NCBI RefSeq assembly: GCF_018991925.1
Contig: NW_024722158.1
Span: forward strand, 7,526,827 to 7,590,826
Reading direction: 5' to 3'
From: Homarus americanus
Lineage: Eukaryota > Arthropoda > Malacostraca > Decapoda > Nephropidae
DNA length: 64,000 bases
Made by a program: the position numbers and the translations under genes. The notes beneath the pieces are model-generated. The model did no database searches and was not told the origin of the DNA. It saw only the letters and a list, made by a program, of their open reading frames with translations. Positions 1 through 12,304 of the stretch are shown piece by piece (positions within the stretch are counted from its first letter, which is position 1; each line of letters begins with the position of its first letter).

Positions 1-346
1 ATTAACCTTTCTACCGTTAGCCAGAATAAAATACCTAAGTGAGACAGACAAACAGACAGACAGACAAAGACGACACTGACTGCAAAACAACATATGAGAG
101 GTAGGAGATGAGATAATGAATACGGATAAACAGGATGATGATAAACAGTGTAGAGGTAAACAAAAAAATGAAATAACAGTACACAGGGACGAGGCGATGA
201 TGAATAGAAACAAAATCGAGAGTGGCAGAAGTGGATGAAGGAGAGTTTTATGAGGAGTGTTGGTGTATGAGGGTGTGTGTGTGTGTATGCTTAACAACGT
301 GCTTCCTTCTCATCCTCACAACTCAACGCTCTCTCTCTCTCTCTTT

Positions 347-1495
<1,149 letters not shown>

Positions 1496-1499
1496 AAAC

Positions 1500-1660
1500 G
1501 CAGCAGTGCTGAAAACGACCACAATACATCAGTGCATGGCGGATAAGTGGATACAATGTTCGTCTTCTGCCCTAACGGGTACTGGTTCGAGCCCAGTTTA
1601 CCAAACTGTAAAGAGGTGCCTGACTTTATAGACACAAAGTGAAGGCGGTCGAATGCTAAT
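1500..1660 (+). mobile_element. tRNA-derived SINE fragment
   Basis: A pol III-like A box (aagtggata, near 1545) and B box (ggttcgagccc, near 1583) are spaced as in a tRNA. They are followed by a segment resembling the post-tRNA part of the SINE at 37120 (paired ccaaactgtaaa and ggtgcctga motifs). It is diverged and lacks a clean tail. A tRNA gene is unlikely because no cloverleaf closes. Confidence 0.35.
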
Positions 1661-1924
1661 GTACGGAAGGCTTCTAATTCAGTGTGTACCATTCAAGAGT
1701 AGAAAATAGGGTATAGAATCCTTTCCAAGAGACTCACTGGCATGTTTATCTTCTAATTTTTGGTGTCTTCGCTCATAATGCCATCCACAACGTTTCTGTC
1801 TCATCAAAAAACCTTGTCTCAGTCTAAAAAAAAATTGTCTCAGTACAGCACGTTTCCGTCCCCAATGATACCACGGCCCCAAAATGTTTCTGTCCGTGGC
1901 ATTATGTTTGTGTAAAAGCAATCA

Positions 1925-2295
1925 CCCGCGGGTTTGTCACTCACGGAGAGGAACTTTACAAAGATTCCCGGGCCGGTGGAAGTTGTTTGGACTTACTTCC
2001 TAGCCCCCATTAGTCCCTGTTCACCTAGCAGTAAAGTAGGTACCTGGTGTAAGTCGAAAGTTGCGAATTCGTATTCAGGGACAAGTTGTTGGAGCTTCCA
2101 ATAACTTGATGACATAAACCATTGACTCTTCAGGCTTCTATGCCCTTGACTCTTCAGGCTTCTACGCCCTTAATTCATGAGACATAAAGGCAAGCATGAA
2201 CTTAGCATGCTTCCCTGTTGGGCGCTGTAAACGCTTCTGCGCTTCACCTTACACAAGGATGTGGGGAGTGCCCAATAAATAATGAAAAAAAAAAT
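1925..2295 (+). mobile_element. SINE-like retroposon with A-rich tail
   Basis: The segment has a conserved-looking core (tagtccctgttcacctagca near 2012, then taggtacctgg) and ends in cccaataaataatg plus an A-rich tail at 2283-2293, as expected for a retroposed copy. It contains a 23-bp direct duplication near 2124-2170. The call is inferred from structure; the family is not identified. Confidence 0.35.
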
Positions 2296-2454
2296 ACAGT
2301 ACTCCTGAAAACTCTTGAAAATTTGGATTCTTGGTAACTGCCTCGCCGTGTATACAGTGTATTGCCTTTCCGTTTATATCATCTATGACAAAAGTTAGGA
2401 ACACGTATTTACACTAGTCACAATGTAGTTTTGATCCTCATATGACCGATATAC

Positions 2455-2515
2455 TGTATTTATACTTTTATCCTCTTCGCCACTGATCGGCCCCGTTAGC
2501 CGCTTGGGCGTTTTA
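2455..2515 (-). mobile_element. LINE-A 3' tail fragment
   Basis: This matches, in reverse orientation, the 3' terminal motif that follows the LINE-A ORF elsewhere (for example 12640-12712): a gtt-agc segment, gatcag, then gaagaggataaaagt. Only the tail is present. Confidence 0.55.
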
Positions 2516-2879
2516 GTATTGAAATGAATCTTTTTGACTTGATCATCGTCGGTGCGATACAATCCTATATCTCCCTTAATGTAATTATCAAACTTATATC
2601 TATCTAAAACCACCGCCAAATAAAATATCAAAAGTGGCGACTCCGTAGTGAAGGGGTTAAGGTAAATACAAACCCTTTATCCAACCCAAGAGACCCGCTA
2701 ACGTAAATGCATATCCCTCTTAAGTGAACCTGTTAGATGGGGTCTCACATACAGTTGGGGAAGAAAAATCCTTCGTACGAAATTTAGATATTTCTTAGCC
2801 CTGAGCTGGGTCACTGTGGTCTCTTGCAAAACTCTTTTGAAAATGAGTGAGAATGATCTAGTTATCTGAGGTCTCATCG

Positions 2880-3720
2880 GCAGCGGAAGGTGGGTTATTG
2901 CGCTCACAACCATTGCAGATAGGGTGTGGACGATAACTCTAGTCTAGCTATGGCTTTCATTAAAAGGTTCCTCTGCAAGGGGATGGACGTTCGTCGGACT
3001 GTAGCTCCCATTAAAATAATGAATGCCACTGGAGGTGGTCCAGCATCCCTTAGCATAGTTTCCATTGAAGAGTGTAAAGAAGCCTCAGTCGGAAGGAATA
3101 ACATTAACGTATGAGTCAGAAATTACTTGTACCCGAAATTAAATTTATGAAAAAAAAAGTTACTTAAGTTTAGCCATTATAACTTTACAGAAAACGAATC
3201 AACGCGTTTTCAGTGACTGCCTATAAAGGGGAAACACATTTACAAGGTTTCGAGACTGAGAACTGCACCTTGGCGAGGCAAGATCTTTTCTGCTCCCGAG
3301 GTACTACGTGAACCTGACGATGCTGACTAGTGACCAGGCGAAGGTCGTAAGACTGTATCCAGTCACATGCCCTTCGCACAAGCAACTAAACCTCCTTGTT
3401 CTTAGGAAGTTTTTTGACTCCTTAGGAATCAGGAGGGTGACAAGGGTCGTCCGCAGACCAGTGAGTGGTGGCCTTATCGTCACCTTCACGGAATAAGGAT
3501 AGGCCCAGCAAATAGCCAACATAACAGAAATTAACGGGATCCAGATACTAGTGTAACATTAAAATCATCACCGTTTTTAGACTTTTACGAAAATATACAA
3601 GAACAAGACCAAGAAGAAGAATGGAAATTGATAAGTAAAAAGAACAAAAGGAAGAAGTCCAAAGTATACGACTCAGGAAAAAAACAGCTTCGGCCGAAAT
3701 AGCCTAAAGGCGAAGTGGCC
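2880..3720 (+). other. Uncharacterised short ORFs
   Basis: Short frames lie at 2926-3114 (62 codons, ends NNINV) and 3308-3496 (62 codons), followed by a Lys/Glu-rich stretch near 3585-3695. The first has an RRT...ATGGGP arrangement faintly like Myb/SANT fragments of Harbinger-type elements. The Lys-rich stretch resembles LINE ORF1 hinge regions. Neither match is strong, and a decayed transposable element is as likely as a gene. Confidence 0.2.
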
Positions 3721-3857
3721 AGTAATCCCCAAAACAACTACAAGGTACACGATCAGAAGTCACGATGGTCCGAACTCAAATCCACTCACTGCACTGGCTA
3801 TATACTGTACCCATATCCTGAAATATATGACGAAGACAACGAAGCTATGTTTTAAGC

Positions 3858-4045
3858 AGAGACGTGACCGATCGCCCAAGCGGCTAACGAGGCGATCATT
3901 TGGTGAAGAGGATAAAAGAAAAGGAAAAGTAACAGAGACGTGACCGATCAGTGGTGAAGAGGATAAAAGTTAAACAATGCGTAAGAGAGAATTAAGCGAC
4001 CGCCAGACCAGCTAACGAGCCGATCTGTGGCGAAGATGAATAATA
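3858..4045 (+). mobile_element. LINE-A 3' tails in tandem
   Basis: Two to three imperfect copies of the LINE-A tail follow one another: gacgtgaccgatc, then gaagaggataaaag, then a second gacgtgaccgatc and gaagaggataaaag, then a diverged third ending in gaagatgaataat. The join between the first two (gaaaaggaaaagtaa) also occurs in the copy at 11285-11400. Confidence 0.6.
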
Positions 4046-4462
4046 ACGTTATTTTTCAGATAGAGTTTGGTTCAGAGCCATTTAGGGAAATTTTCAGCCA
4101 CAAGCGATCATCATGTTACATTTTAACCACAAAGAGATAAACTGGGTGAATCTTACCTCAGACGGCATAGAAGAAGAATTCCCTGACCTCACATAAGATC
4201 ACGAGGGAACACAAAGCAGCGGTAGACGAGGTCCACATCCAGGAAGTCTACTACCAGCGACCATTATCTAGTGAGGAGGAAAACAATCTTTGAAAACCAG
4301 ATGAGAGTTATACAAGGATAATTTATAACGTCATCCACGGAGACTTGCTTGCGCACGTAAAAATATAAAAGCAATTAATTGAGAATATGTCATAATAAAA
4401 TAATTAGATAAAAAAAAGAACTAGCAAAAATATAAACAAATCCTCGAGGCAGTGGTAAAGGA

Positions 4463-4672
4463 ATGTGTACCCAGGAAGAAGGAAATAAGGAAGGAGGTGT
4501 GTACCTCGGAAGAAGGAAGTAAAGGTGTGTACCCCGGAAGAAGGAAGTAAAGGTGTGTACCCCGGAAGAAGGAAGTAAAGGTGTGTACCCCGGAAGAAGG
4601 AAGTAAAGGTGTGTACCCCGGAAGAAGGAAGTAAAGGTGTGTACCCCGGAAGAAGGAAGTAAGGAAGGAGGT
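4463..4672. repeat. 26-bp minisatellite, about 7 copies
   Basis: The unit gtgtaccccggaagaaggaa plus gtaaag is repeated almost without change five times and is diverged at both ends. Because 26 is not a multiple of 3, all three minus-strand frames stay open with the same peptide repeat; those open frames are artefacts. Confidence 0.95.
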
Positions 4673-4879
4673 CCAGATGGCTGAACCACAACATGAGAAG
4701 CAAGGAAATAAAATACCACCCGTGAAAAAATTAACGCAGTACAAATGAACACGAGGACTATAACGTACTACTAATGTTACTACTATTTTTTTCTTTCGTT
4801 TGGTTATGGCCTCCAACCTCTCTTTATAGCCATCCTTCTCCACCATTTTATTACCTAATTATCCTAATACAAAAGTAGC
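4673..4879. other. No feature seen
   Basis: AT-rich spacer between the minisatellite and the decayed reverse-transcriptase element. Confidence 0.5.
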
Positions 4880-5991
4880 TACCCTAGCTGAGTTAGTTAA
4901 GCGGCAAATCTATGCTGCATTCAGTGACTGTTGCCTCATAGTCTGTCTACGACTGTTGTTCCCCGAGGCAAAGCAATGCTGACCAGGCTGCAACACAGCT
5001 TCTGGGATGCTGCTTCTGTTCAGATAACACATCGGCCAGTCTGGAAGCATCTTACACTTGGTCCCATCCCGCCAAATGTTGTGATCACCAAAGGAGTTCT
5101 TAATTCTCTCGTCATACGCCGTGTTCTTGTCGTTCTTGTTCTCTTTGTGTGCAGCCTTGAAAGACAGGTTACGGTGACATACGGCCATGGGATCGAATAT
5201 CCTGAAATCAAAGAAGGGTCGCTGCCCCCGCATCTAGACTCCTCGAGCACTGACGTCCACACTGGCTTCGTTGGTTGTGACAGTTGCTGCATCAATTGTT
5301 GAAGTTTATAGCTGTGGGTGTGCTGCCGATATGTCGTAATGGAACGTCGAATCTTGTTTAATTCGTTGGTATCCGCCTGACTTGCTACATTTTGAGCTAT
5401 TATGCGCTCAGTGAGGGCTGCCATGAGTTGACAGAGTTCTGATGTTCGGTGTCAGCAAGCTCCTCTGGATTAGCAATTCCCATTCCTCCCAGTCTCGGTG
5501 GTAGTGCAAGGAGTGACTTTTCGGCTGGGGTTAAATGGTGGCTTTTCATTAGTGTTGTAATAAGCGACCGTGATGGCTTCTTCCAGCGGGTGGAGGAGGG
5601 GTCCGATATCGGGGATAGTACGCATCAGGTAGTTCAGCGATGCAAGACCCTGTGGGTGAATGCCGCAAACGACCGCATGTGGCTTAGCAATATCAGACAG
5701 AGCTTTGATTTCCTTCACTCACTCATTTACCTTTCCCGTTACGTACTCGGCCTTGAAATCGTTCGTGCCGATTACCGCACCTAGGTGTCTTAGGCCGTTC
5801 TTTGTTATTTTGACCTCACTTCCGCTGAACACCTCTGTAGCCCGGTCATGGTATTCTGGCTTCACAAAGAGGAAGGACTTGCTGGCATTTGGGTGGTACC
5901 ATATTTGTGGACCACGTGATGTTACCGGGTCCCACCACTTTCTGATGCCCTCCACTTTTCCTGCTCCTGTAAGATCTTCAGCAACGTAATG
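4880..5991 (-). pseudogene. Decayed reverse-transcriptase retroelement
   Basis: Read on the minus strand from 5991 down, the frame starts just past a degraded catalytic YADD-like box (YVAED in place of YADDA). It continues GAGKVEGIRKWWD, KSFLFVKPEY, RHLGAVIGTNDF, MRTIPDIGPLLHPLEEAI, LLALPPRLGGMGIANPEEL, NELNKIRRSI, FFDFRIFDPMAVCHRN and TAYDERIKN. These blocks follow the order of a large family of metazoan RT elements, often left as uncharacterised proteins and DIRS-like or related. The frame is broken by several shifts and stops (5419-5470, 5233 and others), so it cannot encode an active protein. The family name is recalled, not searched. The 5' part is missing and replaced by CCTAA repeats. 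Confidence 0.7.
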
Positions 5992-6105
5992 TAACCTAAC
6001 CTAACCTAACCTAACCTAACGTGACCTAATCTTACCATACCTAATGCTAACCTAACATGACCTAATATTTTTTAATCTAACATAACGTAACCTAACCTAA
6101 CTTCC
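5992..6105. repeat. Interstitial (CCTAA)n telomere-like tract
   Basis: Five to six clean CCTAA units (5994-6020) are followed by degenerate units to about 6105. TTAGG/CCTAA is the canonical arthropod telomere repeat. The tract directly abuts the truncated RT element. Confidence 0.8.
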
Positions 6106-7120
6106 CCCAAGGAGCGTGGTTGATCATGTGAAATAGGCTGGGGGGAGGATCCAATCTCAAATGATCTTAAAATATATTTTTTTTTTCTTATTATTTACAA
6201 GTGCCGTATATATCATTTATCAGATTACTAGCCGTTCGGACGGTTGGTTAAGTCTTCGTTACCTTCTAAGAACTGTATTTGTCCCGTGTTAGTCCTGATA
6301 TATGACAGACTATAACTGTAACAGACTACATGATAAACTATAAATATGAGGGGATATATGAAACTATAAATATAACAGCATATCAGGAGTGCCAACATTA
6401 AACTTGTCGTTACTTAGTACTGATAATGATTACTGATAACGTCACTCGGGTCACCAATCTCCTCAGTGTCCATCACTTATCACACAGGTAAAGTGCACTT
6501 TCTCGTGTTTCTCATAATCTGTGAACCTTAAACTTACTACAGATTAAGTAATTTATAGCTTGGTGCAATATTATATAATAATGTGTCATTTTATAATTTA
6601 GTTAAGCTGAAATATTAAGTTATTTGTACGTAGCGTCAGAGTGAAATTCATTTTTTCTCCATTAGTGAGTCAAAGTCGTGTATAGATTAACAACACCTGC
6701 ATATTCGAAACAATTGACCATCTAGTCGAAATTTACATATTTACTCTTGGATCTAATTTATCCATTATTTATAATTAGTTTTGTGGTTAACAGAGTGTTC
6801 ACGTGCGTAATCTTAGAGACAAATATGTGTTTATACTGTATACACAAATGAATAAAATAAAATCACATTTGGTTATTTCAACTATTATCAGTGTTGTTAA
6901 ATCAATAGTCACGATGACCACTCAAAGAGGGTACTTAGTCGTACTACTGAGATGTCAGATTGAAGCTTCGTAAGTCAGTGTAACCTTGACTGTGAAGGGG
7001 AGAGGACGTACTGCTACTCTCTCTCAGTGTATGTGTGTGTGTGAGGTTTGTAAAATAAGTCACCTTGGACACTAGTCAAATGACCAAGTCCTAGCACACC
7101 CAAGTTAAGTAACCTAACAT
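6106..7120. other. Intergenic, no gene recognised
   Basis: AT-rich sequence without convincing ORFs or splice-supported exons. A gatcatgtgaaataggctgg segment at 6122 resembles units at 54350-54450. Confidence 0.5.
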
Positions 7121-7169
7121 AACTATTAGGACTGAAGCCCAAACGTTATGGGCTTCAGTCCTAATGGTT
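7121..7169. repeat. Perfect inverted repeat (hairpin)
   Basis: A 17-bp arm at 7125-7141 (attaggactgaagccca) is exactly complementary to 7149-7165 with a 7-nt loop (aacgtta). Pairing extends outwards to 7121/7169 through one G-T and three further pairs. It is not obviously part of a longer MITE. Confidence 0.85.
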
Positions 7170-7604
7170 CCCAATCCTGATGGGCCTTACATAAATATAT
7201 AAATGGTAAGGTTGGGGATTATTAACACTAAGAGTCTCTTTGAAGTGCAATCTGTCCTCTCTTTGATCACAGAGTCGTATCTGTTGATGGTACATGAAAC
7301 TTCTTTTACCTTTATTAAAACAAGTTTACGTTTAGTTAACATAGTCGTGTGCTTAAATTAACTCTACTTTATATCCCTAGACTTATTTGTTTATATAATT
7401 TGAACTCGAAATTGAAGTTATAAATCTCCTGGGATTCGATTGGCTATTTGAAGGCCCGTATTATTCTAAACTGCTTCGTGATTGGTTGACCTCGCCTCCA
7501 TGGCCGCCTTCATCATTTCAAGTCTTATCAACTTACTAAGTTTTAGGGTGGTTGGTTCGTTCTTTGTTACTCTGTTATGAACTTTATTTGTCCAGTGTTA
7601 ATAC

Positions 7605-7745
7605 AGGAGAAAATATGTGATGTTTGGTAGTGACACTAGATGACACCTCACATGTGCCCGGGCAAAGTAGGACTCGAACCTTTGGCATGAAAGTGAGTGC
7701 GCGCGTTACCTCCTGTGAGGCTACATTAACCTGCCCACCTATTGT
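7605..7745 (-). mobile_element. tRNA-derived SINE (family B)
   Basis: On the minus strand there is a B box ggttcgagtcc (near 7671-7681) in a tRNA-like context, followed by the body cccgggcacatgtg... also present at 11405-11600 (cccgggacacatgag). Shared tail motifs include cagtgt and tacagga. The shared arrangement in two places supports a dispersed family rather than a tRNA gene. Confidence 0.5.
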
Positions 7746-7946
7746 GTTTATTTGGAATATTTTTACTATAAAAATTTTCTTGGATTTATACTAATTTCTC
7801 TCTATCGCTTAACACAATAAGAGGTGTTGTGTTGTGGGTCGAGGCCGAGGCTTCATGGTATTAACTATTAACACAACTCTTACTACAGTGGCCACAACAG
7901 CTCAACACATGACATAAACACTAGTCTCCCTAACACACGCACAGAT

Positions 7947-8221
7947 AATAATAATGGATGCCACCTCGGCATGAATTTGTTTAAGGTGTAGAAGCTGTCG
8001 TCAACACAACAACCACACCCTGAGTTAACGAGCTGCATGACCCGGTGTCAAGGAATAGTCCGAGAAGATCGGACAACTCGCCAACTGCACTGGCTAACCA
8101 TTACCCCAGAACACGATCAGCAAATCGATTAACATACAGGTTCCCAATTGCTGCTCGGAGATCGAACCCGAGTCCACTCGCTTGCAAGGCGAGCATGCTG
8201 ACCATTACACCACAGGTCTCC
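7947..8221 (-). mobile_element. tRNA-Ala-derived SINE (family A)
   Basis: The minus strand begins gacctgtggtgtaatggtca, giving a pol III A box (tggtgtaatgg). An anticodon-like stem ctcgc/gcgag with a cttgcaa loop (Ala TGC) and B box ggttcgatctc follow. A body of about 200 bp is shared with 21134-21496. The acceptor stem does not close, so this is a retroposon and not a functional tRNA. Confidence 0.65.
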
Positions 8222-9035
8222 ATACACGCACAGAAACGACCTCATTATCCTACACAGTTATCATCCCTCAGTGATAACATTAATGATATACACGACAGAT
8301 AAATGTGTTATCTTAGTCAGTGTTATCTCACAGGTATCAAGATTTTCATGGGTTCCAACGTTAAATTTTCAGCCAACTTAAATATGAAAACTAAACTGCT
8401 GACCGAACCTAACGCTAACGTGACCAAACCAAACCTGACCTGACCTGACCTAACCTAACCCCCAGGTAGCGTTAGGATGTTTAACCTTCAGGTGATCCTA
8501 AGCCTTGACTGTAAGATCACCTGAGTCACCTTCTTCGTGTCGTACTTTATAGGAGTAAGTTACAAGTGATCCCACTTGTCATGACGAAGGTAGAGTTATG
8601 TTACACTGAAATCGAAATCTTCAGTACACAAGGAGACAACATGGCCGGCACTGCAGTCTACTACCTTTAACCTCCCCAGCTGTTATAGTTACTGTAGGTA
8701 CCACTCTGTAGATGTCCTTTTAATGTATGTTGTCTTCCGCGTGACTCAATTAAAGATAACCTGAGTTATATATCAAACTCTCAGGTGAAAGTTTTATGTG
8801 ACGTACACTCAAGATAAAGCAGATAATGGTTGTTGGGAGAAGTACAATTTATTTCGATGAGTTTCCTTGCTGCAGTTGGGTCCGAAATCTATATTTACGA
8901 GTCTCAGCGAAATATGACAACATATTGGCAGCCTATTTCATAAAGTAGCTAAGTGAGCCAATTACATAATCTCAAACAACGGGAAATTTAGAGAACAGTT
9001 AAGAATACTGACCCCAAGCCGAGTGTTGTCATTTG
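8222..9035. other. Intergenic with degenerate CCTAA motifs
   Basis: Degenerate cctaac/cctgac units lie at 8404-8464, followed by a short gcgttaggatgtttaacctt segment related to 54400-54440. No gene is seen. Confidence 0.45.
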
Positions 9036-9039
9036 GCTT

Positions 9040-10025
9040 GCGAGACTGTGTTAAGCGATGTCCATGAAAGGCTGAGAATTAAACTGGAAGGGTAAGGGAT
9101 TCGGGGAAGTGTCCTAGCGTGGATCGCAGACATTCTTCATGACCGCAAGCAGCGTGTGGTAATTAATGGCACGAAATCGTCATGTGTACCCGTGGCAAAC
9201 GGGCTACCAAAGGGCAGTGTACTGGGCCCGTTGTTGTTTGCTTGTTTCATAAATGACATGGCAGAAGCTATACACTCCTCCATACAAATATTTGCAGACG
9301 ATGCCAAGATATTCAGGGAAATTAAGAACCAAACAGACTGTGAAGAGCTGCAGAAAGATCTCTTGACAGCTTCAAGAGTAATTGAAGAAATGGCTGTTAA
9401 GATTCAATGCACGAAGTGTAAGAGAATGCACATAGGTCATACCAACAGTAAGGAGGCATATCACGTGTCCCAACGGGACGAAGAAACAGATTAACAGAGA
9501 CCGAATACGAAAAGGACCGGGGTGTGTATGTTGACAATGAACTGAACTTCTCGGGCCATTGTGAGAAGGTGAATCAAGCAACTAAGCTAGTAGGTCTTAT
9601 GAGGTCGCTCATATATCTATAGATATCGTAACGCTCTTCAAAGAGTGAGGTGCTTCCCCATTTGGAGTAGTGTCACCCCGTCTGGTCCCCGAGATATGCT
9701 AGAGACTGTCAGTTGATTGCAAATGTCCAAAGGAGAGCCACCAGACTAGTGCCTGTAATACTGCACCTCAGTTACCCAGATAGATTAGAGCGCCTGGAAC
9801 TTTCTAGCTTATACTACAGATGGGCAAGGGAGGACCTAATTGAAGTTTATAAACATCTCAGAGGACACTACTCAGTGTCTATACCTGGAGCTGGCGAACG
9901 CCTGCCTCACTAGGGGTCACAGCTCAAGCTACAAATCCAGAAAATTGTGGGGGCAAACTTTTTCAGAGAGAGAATTGTAAACTCTTGGAACAATCTGCCA
10001 GAGAGTGTTGTGACGGCACATATTA
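9040..10025 (+). pseudogene. LINE-A reverse-transcriptase fragment
   Basis: Broken frames give the C-terminal half of a non-LTR (CR1/Jockey-type) reverse transcriptase. Visible blocks are VINGTKSS, GSVLGPLLFACFINDM, the catalytic FADDAK box (9295-9312), QRRATRLVP, YPDRLERLEL and RIVNSWNNLPESVVTA at the C-terminus. The usual GVPQGS before GSVLGPLL reads GLPKGS. Stops and frameshifts occur near 9110, 9494, 9620 and 9912. The 3' tail is absent; the copy ends at 10025 where a foldback-MITE end begins. Confidence 0.85.
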
Positions 10026-10027
10026 TA

Positions 10028-10075
10028 CAAGGGGCCCTCTGAGGATGGGGGACCTCTGAGAACGCAACACCGGGG
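10028..10075. mobile_element. Solo terminal segment of a foldback MITE family
   Basis: ggggccctctgaggatgggg and the following acctctgagaacgcaacac closely match the right terminal arm of the palindromic MITE at 42853-43211. Confidence 0.45.
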
Positions 10076-11280
10076 AGTGAAATCCCAACTCAGAGGTAAG
10101 CACTGCTACCGGATTCTCAAAGCTTTTACAGTCCAATTTTAACATAAAATGTCGAAGTGTGAGACTTTTACTCAATCAGCTACTGCCAAAAATGATGTCG
10201 GTTTAAGGCTAAAAACCCATTACCCACAGACATACGACCGGACAAGTAGCCTCGAGACTATCGGCACCTTCCCCTCTCGCCTTTATGTTTTTTGTGGGAT
10301 ATTAGTTATTGCAAAATAGTTGAAGATCTGGAGGCAGTAGTGCAAGAGTAAGGTTGGCGGCGGCTGTCAACTATTAAGTGTAACCCACTGGTTGTGTAGT
10401 GATGATGGCGGTGTATGGGCAGGAAGCACACACTTAACCCTGCCCCGACAGTTGCTGCTGCTGTTGCTACTACTACTGTAGGAATCTGTACGTTTTTAGT
10501 AAAAGTATTTCTGCGTGTTATTGTACTCGTGCAAACAGGTAGAGAGAGTTAGACTGGCTTAGGTATTATTAGGTTAGTTTAAATAGAGTGTTGGATTACG
10601 TTAGGCATGAATCATATTATTACGTTGATTGAGTCGTATAAGTTCTGCCAAATACAGTAACATAATCTCCCTCACCATTGTAACTGACGCACCATCAGTA
10701 TAATTTTCACCTTACATATTCGTAAAAGTTTATACACTACTTTGGTGCACTGACTGTAAACAAGACAACACTTATAAACACGACTGAAAGTCAATGTAAT
10801 TACACTGTAGCCACCACCACAGCGTCATGGCTCAAATAAGACACATCCCATCTCCAGGTAAGAAGAAAATTTACCTGTGATTCTTGAGAATCGCAAAATG
10901 GCCACGTTCTTATTTTCTAACCGTTCATCTCATTTGAGAATCAGCTCAAATTATTACATAAATTACGTTTTGATGTGACTGGACATACACAAATGATTTA
11001 CTGTATAGAGACCAGTGACCAACATATTTTTACCTGTCACATAACGAACTCATTGTATCCCTGAACAAGCTTGTGGGACTATAAGGAATAGCTTACTGCC
11101 TCTTGTGCCCAGACGTGACCTTCAAGTGAACAAGGTACTGTACTGTAAGTCCAAAGCAGTGAACGGTTTTTTCCGATACTTAGCAGGAATATTGACCCCC
11201 CCCCCCAACGAGCTGGCTATTTGACAGTCACTTTCCAGTCAAACAATTTCTGTATTTTGTTTACCATATGTCAGCTTCAC
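10076..11280. other. Intergenic, no gene recognised
   Basis: No sustained coding frame. A poly-C run lies at 11198-11207 and a ctg/cta triplet stretch at 10450-10480. Confidence 0.5.
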
Positions 11281-11284
11281 CTTT

Positions 11285-11400
11285 TTTTTCACTTTTATCC
11301 TCTTCACCACTGATCGGCTCGTTAGCAGCTTGGGCGATCGGTCACGTCTCTGATTACTTTTCCTTTTCTTTTATCCTCTTCACCAAAAGATCGGCGTGTT
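11285..11400 (-). mobile_element. LINE-A 3' tails in tandem (reverse)
   Basis: The reverse complement contains the tail motif twice, joined by gaaaaggaaaagtaa, the same structure as at 3858-3970 in the opposite orientation. Confidence 0.6.
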
Positions 11401-11404
11401 ATTA

Positions 11405-11600
11405 GTGTAACCTATACTGTCCAGTGTCTGTACAGGATTGACTGTAGTTCAGGTATCTGAAGGAGACCCGCCATGTGTGGTAGTATCACACTATAACACT
11501 CTTCTCATGTGTCCCGGGTCGGGAATTGAACCCATGACATAATGAAGAGAGGCAAGCACACTACCGGTATACCAATGATACCACCAATCAGGCGAAATTA
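11405..11600 (-). mobile_element. tRNA-derived SINE (family B)
   Basis: The minus strand has tggtggtatcattggta (A-box-like) and ggttcaattcccgac (B box), then a cccgggacacatg body and a tail with cagtgt and tacagg as in the 7605-7745 copy. Confidence 0.5.
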
Positions 11601-11601
11601 A

Positions 11602-11784
11602 CTAATTTGGTCGTTCCTCTCCCGATAACCCTCCATTCGTCTGTGTCTTCGTCAGACATGGGCTTTCCTTGTCTCGTGTCTTCCTCCTCGCAATCACTTC
11701 CTTTAATTTCAAGTTTTCGTCCTTGACCTTCACTAACTCGGCCCTCAGAAGGGCACAGACGTGCTCACAACTTACACTAGCCAT
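11602..11784 (-). CDS. Short coiled-coil-like ORF, unassigned
   Basis: From an ATG at 11784 the frame gives about 60 residues starting MASVSCEH, with a heptad-like Leu/Lys/Glu segment (LRAELVKVKDENLKLKEVI) and a polar tail. It could be the N-terminus of a LINE ORF1 protein or chance. It sits directly beside a SINE B copy and has no supported splice site. Confidence 0.2.
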   Translation of the reverse strand: MASVSCEHVCALLRAELVKVKDENLKLKEVIARRKTRDKESPCLTKTQTNGGLSGEERPN

Positions 11785-12304
11785 TACTGACAATAGCAAA
11801 CATACAAAGAGACAGACCCGTGTAAATAACCACAACCTTATTTATTTATTTACAAGTTATGTGATGTAATAAAGAGATGAGTGTCTTAGCAAGATTAATG
11901 TGATGCTGTAACTGAAAGCCTCCATCACACAAGACACAAGGCCCTTGGGACACGAGGCCCTTGAGACAGAAAGTGACAGCTACGGTCAGAAGCTGGCGAG
12001 CCATGCAGGTCAGCACTGACAATGAGATCACATTACCGACAGTTGACTGATGCATATGATACCTTTGCATCAGTCAGAATTTTTTTAAGCGAAGTAAGTG
12101 CATCATTCGCATCGGCCTGGATCCGGCCCTATATATTTATATAACCTGTATATATGTATATATTTTGACTGGACTCATGATACATGAGTGAATTGTGGTG
12201 GTAAGGAAGCACAGAATACAGCAGAAGTTTTATTCTCTTACACTTCATCGTTGTGCCTTCCTCAGAGAGAATGATACAAAACAACTAATTAACTAAACAA
12301 AAGA

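Noticed and set aside
4390..4846. Three overlapping minus-strand ORFs of 99-141 codons with a repeated peptide
   Set aside because: All three arise from the 26-bp minisatellite, which shifts frame at each unit.
5020..5424. 134-codon minus ORF and the overlapping plus ORF as host genes
   Set aside because: The minus frames are pieces of one decayed RT element joined by frameshifts; the plus frame is a shadow.
8150..8221. Functional tRNA-Ala gene
   Set aside because: A and B boxes and an anticodon-like loop exist, but the acceptor stem does not close and the sequence continues into a dispersed SINE body shared with 21134-21496.
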